Below are positions 55,983 to 64,000 of a DNA stretch of 64,000 bases, one piece after another. The DNA is from Armillaria gallica (lineage: Eukaryota > Basidiomycota > Agaricomycetes > Agaricales > Physalacriaceae), in contig JBANDB010000005.1 of the NCBI GenBank assembly GCA_037576215.1, positions 4,526,001 to 4,590,000 of the forward strand. The letters are read 5' to 3'. Numbering within the stretch: the stretch's first letter is position 1; each line of letters opens with the position of its first letter. The position numbers were made by a program, and so were the translations under genes. The notes under the pieces were generated by a model. That model saw only the letters and a list, made by a program, of their open reading frames with translations, was not told the DNA's origin and ran no database searches.

Positions 55983-56108
55983 TTAGGGGTTGTTTCAGCG
56001 GTGCTCTCGATAGACTGCAAATAGGAGTTCTATCAAAAGTACAGCGAGGTTGTTAAAAAGAACAACGTCCTCTTCAGTGGGTGTTGGGGGAGGAGTGTAG
56101 GGTGGCAT
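55983..56108 (-). pseudogene. Element D leader ORFb
   Basis: MPPYTPPPTPTEEDVVLFNN identical to C, then AVLLIELLFAVYREHR and a TGA (55995-55997) where C has CGA; the C stop position corresponds to TAA 55983-55985. Starts inside ORFa in the +1 frame, as in C. The truncation removes only the last few codons, so it may still have been functional. Confidence 0.52.
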
Positions 56109-56307
56109 CGTGGAGGGTCAAGGAGGGTTCGAGTATAAGAGTGTGCGAGGGCACATAGTGCCATGGGGGTCTGGTCTGGTTTTCGGGGTCCTTGGTCTGG
56201 TAGCCGAGGTAGCAAAGAAGGGCAAGGAGAAAGATGAGTGCCGCGCTGAAGAAGGCGGCGAGGATGATTGCAAGGATGATGCAGGGTTCCGTTGGGAACT
56301 CTATCAT
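56074..56307 (-). CDS. Element D leader ORFa: 77-aa membrane protein candidate
   Basis: ATG 10 nt after the ORF0 stop. Helix IILAIILAAFFSAALIFLLA at residues about 8-33, then CYLGYQTKDPENQ and a Pro/His-rich tail. Same length as C. An upstream in-frame ATG at 56382 would add a Thr-rich leader but lies inside ORF0. Confidence 0.62.
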   Translation of the reverse strand: MIEFPTEPCIILAIILAAFFSAALIFLLALLCYLGYQTKDPENQTRPPWHYVPSHTLILEPSLTLHDATLHSSPNTH

Positions 56308-56317
56308 GCAGGGGTGT

Positions 56318-56530
56318 CTAGTTGATGTTGGAGTCGTAGTCGCCTCTGTAGTAACCACAATAATTGTAGTGGTTGTCGTCATTGTCTGTTTTGGTTCCCT
56401 TGGGTCGGCGTTGATGGTATCTCCTCTTCCTGTTGTTTCTGGGCTTCCTTCCCCTTGCTCCTTTGTGGTTCTGGTGTTTGGGGTTCTTTGTCGATTTCTG
56501 AGGGTTCTTTGTTCGTCAGTTTGATGGCAT
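56318..56530 (-). pseudogene. Element D leader ORF0
   Basis: Frame of 71 codons from the first ATG after the primer site. Codon 5 is TGA where C has CGA. Then a Lys/Arg/Asn-rich stretch and RRYHQRRPKG...DNDDNHYNYCGYYRGDYD. In the last 35 codons most C-D differences are at third positions of this frame. Confidence 0.55.
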
Positions 56531-56567
56531 AAGACTTCCGTGGTGAATGTTAGGAAGTATAGTAGAA

Positions 56568-56580
56568 AGCTTCGAGCTAA
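56568..56580 (-). promoter_or_regulatory. Element D self-priming primer-binding site
   Basis: TTAGCTCGAAGCT as in C. The D LTR block (56738-56750) reads AGCTTTGAGCTAA, so one pair becomes G-U and the rest is kept. Confidence 0.7.
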
Positions 56581-56581
56581 T

Positions 56582-56958
56582 TGTTATGCCTGGACTCGGG
56601 TGGAACAAGCAAGCGCAAGCTTAAGATAACCTCGCACTTCGGGTTGAATCTCAGGAGCGGCAATACTCGCAGACCGTGAGTGCAAGCAGATAATGCATAG
56701 CAAGAAGTTTGAGAGAGTAAGTCCGGTATGTATTAACTTAGCTCAAAGCTAGGGTACATGGCTGAGAGCTACACTACTTATATACTGTTTGTTCAGTTCT
56801 ATATATAAACGGTTCATGCAGTTGTCGGACAATAAACGTCAAGTGTCCTGTCAGTATCCGGGCAGCTGAGCAGCCATGCTGGAGTCGTTCGGTAATTGTG
56901 TGCTCTGCCGAGGTGCCGAGATAAGATGAGATAAGGAAAAAGTGGAAAAATCGTAACA
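56582..56958 (-). repeat. Element D 5' LTR (377 bp)
   Basis: TGTTACGATT...GGCATAACA on the minus strand. TATATAAG and the R-start block are present, with GAGATAAGATGAGATAAGG at its promoter-distal end. Against the 3' copy nearly all differences in the shared part are CG versus TG or CA. Confidence 0.9.
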
Positions 56959-56963
56959 GATTG

Positions 56964-57117
56964 CTTTGTCTGTAGATTACCATGGATATGGCCACTCTAT
57001 TGGTATCTGCACCAGCTAAAATGTAACTGCTATGGTATCAGTTTGTGCCAAATGCACCCTTCCCATCTCTATTGCAATACTGTTTCGTTGAAGGTGGGCA
57101 TAGTTTCTCTTCCGCCA
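56964..57117. other. Unassigned sequence between D and F3
   Basis: Continuation of the spacer that D interrupted (left part ends at 47677). Nothing recognised. F3 begins abruptly within gag at about 57118. Confidence 0.35.
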
Positions 57118-57271
57118 AAAGAACAACCTCTGTATGTTCTGTGGAGGCAAGCACAAGACCGAGGACTGCAACAAACTCAAGGCTGCGGCTTCCGCTAAAG
57201 GCCGTGCCACAGAAGTTGAAGAACCTGCACCTGCCTCTGAGGATCCAGCCCTGATGGAGCTGGAAAACTAG
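57118..57271 (+). pseudogene. gag: F3 gag, C-terminal fragment
   Basis: KNNLCMFCGGKHKTEDCNKLK: CX2CX3HX4C knuckle, then an acidic end to GAA AAC TAG at 57263-57271. Preceded by unrelated sequence. Confidence 0.82.
57261..57271 (+). promoter_or_regulatory. Predicted -1 frameshift site at the F gag/pol junction
   Basis: TGGAAAACTAG: the A-site AAC can re-pair as AAA one base back, with the gag stop TAG next. Equivalent sites are AGAAAACTAG in F1 (25119-25128) and GAAAAACTAG in F2 (38270-38279). Pol is in the -1 frame in all three. This resembles X-XXY-YYZ slippery sites; no pseudoknot was assessed. Confidence 0.5.
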
Positions 57272-60200
57272 AGGGCAGCCCTGTATCCTCTGTGCGAGAT
57301 CAGGGTTGCATTGACTGTAATTGCACACCGGAGGTTGTCACCCTCAACACCGCTGCTCTTTCCAATCATTCACTCACTGTACCACTCTCCTCTGAAATCG
57401 GCTCCGGTACGGAGGCCGATGACTCTCCAATCATTACTATCCTTCGTTTTCTTGCCTTGGTTGACTCTGGTTCTAGCCATTGTTTTGTCAACTCCAAATA
57501 CGTTGAGGATCACAACCTTCCTACCAAACCTATCCCCCCTGTTCAACTTCGGCTCCTTGATGGCTCTGCCGGATCTCACATTTCTCAATCTATTACCCTT
57601 CCAGTCCGTTTCCCCTCCGGAGACATCATCTCTATCGACTTCTATGTCACTCGTCTAGATTCATCCTGTAACATTGTTCTGGGATACAACTGGCTCTCCC
57701 GCTGCAATCCGTTGATTGACTGGGCAAAGCACAGTATCACTTTCCGTTCACCATTACCAGGTGTTTCTCCCCCTGCAAGTGCTTCCATGGTCTCCCATGC
57801 AACTGCATCTAACCACACGGACATTCCTCGTCCAACCCCTATTCCCAATTCCACCCTGGCTCCTAAGCCAATTCCGAGATCCCAACGAACTCCACCGCCA
57901 TACAAACCCATCTATTCCTACCCTACCATCCCTTCCTTTTCTGCATCAGTTACCCCCAAGATATCTATCATCTCCACGGCCGCTTTTGTTCGAGCATGTG
58001 CTGAAGATGGAGCTCAACAATACACCCTCCAACCTTCTGCACCTAGCATCAGCAGAATGGCCAGTTCTGCCGCCCCGCTGGATATGACAGACGTACCAGC
58101 AGAATATCATGACTTTGCTGATGTTTTCAGTGACTCACTCTCCGAGAAACTCCCCGAGCATAGACTATATGACCTCAAGATCAATATTGAGGAAGGAACA
58201 TCTCCTCTGCTTGGGCCAATTTACTCCCTATCGGAGTCTGAGCTCAAAGCTTTACATGAGTTTATTGACGATAATCTCTGTAGTGGATTCATCACACCCT
58301 CACGTTCTCCCCACGGAGCTCCGATGCTTTTTGTCAAGAAAAAGACCGGAGAACTCCGTCTCTGTGTCGATTTCCATGGCTTAAACAAGATATCCAAGAA
58401 AGACCGTTATCCCCTTCCACTCATTTCCAACCTCCTAGACTCCATGCGCTCCGCCCGCATCTATACCAAACTCGATCTTTGACATGCCTATCATCTCGTA
58501 CGCATAGCTGAAGGTGATGAATGAAAAACAGCCTTCCGGACCCGTTACGGCTCTTTCGAATGGCGTGTCATGCCTTTTGGGCTCACCAATGCTCCCGCGG
58601 CATTCCAATGCTTCGTGAATGACATTTTTGCTGACATGCTTGATGTTTCTGTAGTCGTATACCTTGACGACATCCTCATATATTCCGACAACTCCGCGGA
58701 GCACCGGGAACACGTACGCGAGGTTCTGTGCAGACTAAGAGCAAATGGGCTCTACTGCAAAGGATCCAAATGCGAGTTTCACTGGGACTCCATAGAATAT
58801 CTAGGCTACATTCTCTCACTGGAGGGCCTCCGCATGTCTGAAGACAAGGTCAAGGCCATTTTAGATTGGCCAGTTCCACGAAAAGTTAAGGATATCCAAT
58901 CCTTCCTTGGCTTTGCCAATTTCTACCACCGTTTTATCCACGAGTACAGTGACATCGTTATTGCTCTAACTCGCCTCACACACAAAGGAACTCCATGGAA
59001 ATTTGACGACAAGTGCGTGACCGCTTTCAATGAACTAAAGCAAGCCTTCACTCATGCCCATATCCTCACTCATTGGGTCCCCAACCGGCAATTAGTTGTG
59101 GAGACCGACGCCTCCGACTACACTATTGCTGCTATCCTCTCTATCTACCTTGACGACAGCAAAATCCACCCTATCGCTTTCCTATCCTGGAGCCTACACA
59201 ATGCCGAACTCAACTACGACACCCATGATAAAGAGCTTCTAGCTATCTTTGAAGCCTTTAAATACTGGCGTCACTACCTTGAAGGCTCCGTGGATCCGAT
59301 CAACGTCATAACAGACCACAAGAATCTGGAATACTTTTCAACCACCAAGATTCTCACCCAACGGCAAGTCTGGTGGTCTGAATACCTATCCCAATTCAAT
59401 CTAGTAATCCGCTTCCGACTGGGGAAACTTGGAGGAAAACCGGACGCACTCACTAGACGATGGGATGTCTATCCAAAAGAGGGGGATAATCAATACGCAG
59501 CAGTCAACCCTCATAATTTCCGTCCTGTATTCACTCAAGAACAACTCTCCGCGTCTCTCCGCACTACTTTCCTTGAAGGCCCTACCCTCTGTGCTAGTGC
59601 TATAATGGATATTGACAAGCTCCATTTAGATATCAAGCAAGCACAATCATCCGACTCCACGGCCTCCGACGGTTTCCATCAGGCCAAATCCTCCACTCCC
59701 ACTTCCCCCTCTTGGTGGTCCATAAATGAATCAGACATTCTCTGTCTTGATAATCGCATCTATGTTCTGGACTCCGAGGACCTCTGTCTCCATGTCTTAC
59801 AAAACAATCACAATCACGTCTTGGCAGGTCATTTTGGCCAAAATCGGACCTTGGAATTGGTCCGACAGAACTATACCTGGCCACAGATGCGTGAATATGT
59901 TCACCACTACGTCAAATCTTGTACGGTTTGCAGTCGCAACAAGACACCTAGATATTGTCCCTACGGGTTACTTAAACCCCTGCTGGTTCTGGAACGTCCG
60001 TGGGATTCCATTTCAATGGATTTCATTGAACAGTTACTGGACTCCAATGGATTCACAGCTATCCTTGTAGTAATTGACCATGCAAGCAAGCAAGCCATCT
60101 TTATCCCTACACACGATACCATTAATTCCGAAGAACTCACCCGGTTATTCGTCATTCATGTATTCTCCAAGCATGGTGTTCCTAACCACATCACCTCTGA

Positions 60201-61113
60201 CCGTGGCTCCGGATTTGTCTCCCAATTCACGCATGCCCTTGCCAAAGCCCTTGACATGGAACTTCACTTCACTTCTGGATATCATCCGGAGGCCGACGGA
60301 CAAATGGAACATGCAAATCAAACCTTGGAACAGTACATCCGCATCTATTGTTCTTATCAACAGGACAACTGGGATTTACTACTACCCATTGCAGAGTTTG
60401 CATACAACAATGCCCCAAATGCCTCCACCAGAATCTCGCCATTCTTTGCCAACAAGGGTTATCATCCTAATATCACTGTTCACCCTGAACATGATATCGC
60501 GTCTGCTCAGGCCCGTGACTTTGTAGTCAACCTCGATGAACTACACCAATTCCTACACGACGAAATCACCCAGGCACAGTCTCGCTACAAGATCCAAGCG
60601 GACAAGCGCCGGAATCCGGCTCCCCCTTTCAAAGTAGGTGACAAAGTCTATCTTAGCTCTAAGCATATCAAGACTACTCACCCTACTGCGAAATTCGCAG
60701 AGAAATTCCTTGGCCCATTCGAAATCATAGCTCAACCAGGCTCCCATTCCTTCACCCTCAAACTCCCATCAGACCTCTGTGCCATTCATCCCGTCTTCCA
60801 CGTATCACAACTGGAACCTGTAGAAGAAAACACTATCCCTAATCGCACTCAACCTCCGCCGCCTCCGGTGGAAGTCAATGGTGAAGAGCAATACGAAATA
60901 GCTCAAATCCTTGACTCCAAGATAGACCGCTGGTTCTGATGCCCTCTTCTCTACAGGATCCAATGGTTAGGTTATGAAGGCACCAATGAGGAATTTGCTT
61001 GGCTACCGGCTACTGAATTCTCCGCAGACAATTTCATTGAAGATTTTCATCGTCGTTATCCAGACAAACCAGGACCATTAGCCAAAGTCACCATCTGCAA
61101 ATCCACCATCTAA
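57272..61113 (+). pseudogene. pol: F3 pol: protease, RT, RNase H, integrase, chromodomain
   Basis: Two long open pieces: 57292-58482 (protease LALVDSGSSHCFVNSKY; RT PAEYHDFADVFSDSLSEKLPEHRL, DFHGLNKISKKDRYPLPLI) and 58570-60939 (RT catalytic YLDDILIY at 58660-58671; RNase H VETDASDYTIAAIL, NYDTHDKELLAI; integrase NHNHVLAGHFGQNR, CTVCSRNKTPRYC; core SMDFIEQLLDSN, HITSDRGSGF, HPEADGQMEHANQTLEQYI; chromodomain start EQYEIAQILDSK). Stops: TGA 58480-58482 (F2 has CGA, Arg), TGA at about 58524 (Trp) and TGA at 60937-60939. The chromodomain continues IQWLGYEGTNEEFAWLPATEF to TAA 61111-61113. Active-site residues of all enzymes appear intact. Confidence 0.88.
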
Positions 61114-61362
61114 TTCCTTTCGCGACTTGTAATACCACCAGTCTCCAACGGCTCTGACCCATTCTATTTCAAATCAAATCCACAAAAACTATTGCAAATT
61201 CGTTTCCTAATCGGGAACGGAACCCGTTGGCTCCGTCTCATTCTCTTTCCTGTTCCCAAATCCAAACCAAGAAGTCAATATATATTATCGGGCCACTGAG
61301 GCCCCAACGTTGTACCAGTACTATCAAGAAATACAAGAAAATTATACCAAGGCGACAAAGGT

Positions 61363-63715
61363 TCAAGAAGCTTTGGCGCCTGACAGACCCGCCATATCTA
61401 CATCTACTTCCCTCTCAAGCTCCTGTACCAACATCAGCTCCAAATCTTCATACAATTCTCCTTCACTCTCCACCTCAATTCCGTTCTCCCAATTATATGC
61501 TCTCATCCGCGCCGTTGCCTGCTGCCGGAGCTCCTTTTTGGCCTCTTCCTCTGGATCCACATCAGGCATAGGCATTTTAATCAAGGCATCCAATTCCGGA
61601 ATACCGACGGACTCCATGCCTGGGACCATATCCTCCCTAACTTCCTCCTCCAAGTCCAACGGCTCGTCCGAATCCTCCACCCGGTACCCTTCCTGGTCCT
61701 TCAACAACCTTTTCCACAGCTGCCATTCCTTGTGTAGTCCGTGCACATTGTAGAAGTCCCGGCGGGCCCATAGGAACTTGTTATGAGCCAGCATCTGCTC
61801 ATGCAACCCAGCAGTGCCACTTTGCCTGACCCAGAAGAACTCGTTCAGAATCTCGTATGGATCCTCCATTCCCAATGGCGTATCCATGGCCAACGCCAGT
61901 AAACCTTTGCCCTTGATAATGGCTATATCCCTATCAAGATGTTGCTTGGCCATTTGACACAATGCCTCGCTGTAGATATTGCCCATTTTTCGGAGCTCCA
62001 TTCACAATGTGGGTACCGGCAACCCCCTGCTAAATTCGGACTCCGAGCGTTACCAAAAATGGACTGGAATACCCGTGTTTTATGGATGCACCTACTGTGG
62101 GTCGAAGGAGCAAGATTCAGCTCTAGTTTTGCAGGAACAATTTACTCGGAATAAAATTCTACATGTATTCTTCGAGGCACTTTGTTTGATTTACATCATT
62201 TTCCTTGATTTTGGTGAAGTTTATCATGATTGCAGAATGAAAATTTCACTTTTGTCTCGAAGAATACATGTATTTTAGTTAGGAAAGACATCCCCTGTGT
62301 TTTTTGGAGCAGCTTCGACTCTGTGGAAGCCTATACAAGGTGCATAACTTCAGGGTACAAATATGTACAAACAGTTACATGGTACCAATTTTGTCACGGT
62401 TGAAGGTGTTTAATTGTTACCAAACACATCATTTAAGGTGTAAACGAGTGGGAGTTAATATATCAACACTTTAGGATAATCAAGTCCAGGAAATATGACA
62501 ATAAGTATAGCAGCCTTATTCTCCAGGCTATGAGAGAGAGACACAATGGTTGCAAAGATGCCATGTATATTAACAAAAGGAGAAGATTACTGCCATGATT
62601 AGGATTCCTTGTAACATTATTTAATGGAGGCATGCATCGCATACACTGTACAGGTCCCAAATGAAGAGTACGGATGGTCATGGACAAATATGGAAGGGAT
62701 TTGCCGCCAGAAGGCCCAAAAAGGCACTTACTCAGCTCACGTTCCAGAACCGGGGGTTGCTGGTACCCACACAATGCCTCGAACTCCGCCATCATAGACT
62801 TTGAAGGAAGGTCGTCAGGATACTTGATGTTGCAATCAGGATGGTAATCATCCACCAAGTTCTCCACCTGCTCCATGATTGTATCCACCTTTTCCTCCAA
62901 AACAGGCGGTGTTATCGGTATGACATTTGCCACAGCGTTCTAACCCAAGTTAGCAAAGACAACGGAATCTGACGGTATCACATACCATTGCAAGACAAGA
63001 CCTTATCCTTGGCCTGAGGCACAGACTCAGTCTTCAGATGCTTGGGCGACGAAGGACCTGCCGGCACACCTTCTGCCTCTCCTTCACTTGCTACTACACT
63101 GGCAGACCGGAACTTACGCTTTCAGGGCTCCGCGACACTCGCCTTTCCTTTTCCCTTGGCATCCTTTCTCCTCTTTCTTAATTCAGCCATCGCGGCCGTT
63201 TTCAGATCTGCCATATCCGCTTCGGTATCTCCCTCACTCGCTGACGGAACACCAGTGGCCTGCAGGGCCAACTCGTTCGCCTCATCCTCTTTTTCCTTCT
63301 CCTTATCCTCCTTCTCCTTCAAGTCAGCCAATCGCTGATGCTCCGAGGCCTCCTGTTGCTCCCTCTCCCTCTCCAAGGCCAACTCTTTTTCCTTTTCGGC
63401 TTCCAACCGGATCTGCTCCTCCTCCAACCTCTTCTCCTCTGCTTTCCTCTCCGCCTCCTCCTTCTCCTTTTTCAAAGCCTCCATCTTAAGCTGACAAGCC
63501 AGCTTGTCCTGCTTCAGTTTCTCTGCCCATGCCTCCTTTGCCTTCGCAGTCTTCCAGCTGTCATGGTGAGTAACGGCTTCGTCATACCACTCCTCCGCAG
63601 CAGTCCGCTCCTCTGTTAACGCCTTGTAATCTTCAAAGGAAAGATCGGGTGGTGTCGGTGCTGACTCATAAGGCTCGGGCATTGCAGAGTCGCGATACTT
63701 GATGGGCACTGACAT
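61363..63715 (-). pseudogene. F3 antisense gene (most complete copy), split by a MITE
   Basis: N-terminal piece 63122-63715 (MSVPIKYRDSAMPEPYES, then about 120 residues of charged coiled coil, SEGDTEADMADLKTAAMAEL, KGKGKASVAEP; TGA where Arg is likely). The middle is RSASVVASEGEAEG...KHLKTESVPQAKDKVL and 62770-62933 (LEEKVDTIMEQVENLVDDYH, SKSMMAEFEALCGY). The C-terminal piece 61363-62001 is SEALCQMAKQHLDRDIAIIK, EILNEFFWVRQ, FYNVHGLHKEWQLWKRLLKD and an acidic end. The cysteine-cluster part seen in F1 and F2 is missing here. Located opposite to pol, 250 bp after its stop. Confidence 0.65.
62010..62769. mobile_element. MITE-3: 760-bp TIR element with 7-bp duplication
   Basis: Inverted ends TGGGTACCGGCAACCCCC / TGGGTACCAGCAACCCCC (18 bp, one mismatch), flanked by CACAATG (62003-62009, 62770-62776). 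It sits in the F3 antisense gene. An inner 17-bp inverted pair TACATGTATTCTTCGAG (62160-62176 / 62256-62272) may mark a smaller nested hairpin. No transposase. Superfamily unassigned. Confidence 0.8.
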
Positions 63716-63832
63716 GTTTATCGTTGAGGAAAGGAGAAGTGAGGAAAATACAGGGATGATGAGAGTAGGAGGTTAAGTTGCAAAATTCCCATGGTCAAAA
63801 TTTTGTGCGTGCATACCTATACTGATCGGCCA

Positions 63833-64000
63833 TGTTACACGCATGCTGCGGACCTCTGCTTCACACTGACTTCACACACAGACTTCATCTCAACAAATCA
63901 CACCATCGGACCTCTGCGGCCTCCGGTCGCTTACCATCTACTTACTCCATTTTAATATTTCATTTCCGTTTTATTTTACTATTTCACATATTAAATCTAG
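63833..64000 (+). repeat. F3 3' LTR, first 168 bp
   Basis: TGTTACACGCATGC onward, matching the F2 3' LTR and running off the window at TTAAATCTAG. Preceded by TACTGATCGGCCA without the G-rich polypurine tract. Confidence 0.82.

Larger units (their letters stand above)
47678..56958 (-). mobile_element. Element D: full-length lineage 1 Ty3/gypsy retrotransposon
   Basis: Flanked by a perfect 5-bp duplication GATTG (47673-47677, 56959-56963). It has the 5' LTR, primer site, five leader ORFs, gag, linker and pol with intact YLDD box, and a 3' LTR that has lost its promoter-proximal end together with the polypurine tract. Closest relative of C. Stops in several frames make this copy nonautonomous. 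Confidence 0.93.
57118..64000 (+). mobile_element. F3: best-preserved lineage 2 element, 5' truncated and cut by the window end
   Basis: Contains the gag end, nearly complete pol, the antisense gene and the start of the 3' LTR. CpG-rich compared with F1 and F2 and with only three stops noted in pol. 5' LTR and most of gag are missing, and the polypurine tract before the 3' LTR is absent. Confidence 0.88.

Noticed and set aside
1..64000. CRISPR arrays, rRNA genes, bacterial-type operons or host metabolic genes
   Set aside because: None seen. Overlapping ORFs in the leaders resemble operons but lie inside eukaryotic retrotransposons.

Overview
The window reads as transposon-packed heterochromatin from a filamentous fungus, most likely a basidiomycete of the Agaricomycetes. 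The pointers are chromodomain Ty3/gypsy elements, a DDE transposase of a type I associate with mushroom genomes, CpG-directed decay, and no host gene. I could not identify the species.

Two Ty3/gypsy lineages make up nearly everything. Lineage 1 has four copies: A (minus, 1-4196, youngest and open in all visible frames), B (plus, 4197-12809, decayed), C (minus, 14162-22937, both 405-bp LTRs) and D (minus, 47678-56958, 5-bp target duplication GATTG). Lineage 2 has three plus-strand copies: F1 (LTR pieces at 12810-12956 and 23412-23546, body to about 33990), F2 (36427-46950) and F3 (57118 to the window end, best preserved pol). The insertions are nested. A lies in B gag, B abuts an F1 LTR just upstream of its predicted transcription start, a 1.7-kb TG...CA element (X1) split the same F1 LTR with an ACAG duplication, and C then entered X1. 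F1 and F2 are further cut by a second X copy, two TA-flanked MITEs, another TG...CA element, a 9-bp-duplication TIR element and a DDE transposase relic. F3 carries a MITE with a 7-bp duplication.

Three architectural features stand out. (1) Copies C and D carry, between the 5' LTR and gag, a cascade of five short ORFs (ORF0, ORFa, ORFb, ORFc', ORFc), four of them with a hydrophobic segment, joined to each other or to gag mostly by stop/start overlaps. Copy A has one 340-codon membrane-anchored ORF in that place, again ending 17 nt inside gag. (2) Every lineage 2 copy carries an antisense gene between pol and the 3' LTR, encoding coiled coil, cysteine cluster and acidic tail. (3) Both lineages look self-primed in the Tf1/sushi way: the site next to the 5' LTR is complementary to LTR sequence about 33 nt after a TATA box.

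B gag is also split by a nearly perfect 2.9-kb palindrome (4416-7315) whose arms hold tRNA-like pol III promoters and a degenerate repeat of about 145 bp.

Most disabling stops are TGA where the sister copy has an arginine codon, and about 16 of 20 differences between the two C LTRs fall on CpG-derived sites. Cytosine methylation followed by deamination is therefore the likely source of decay. All comparisons were made by eye; no alignment or database search was run.
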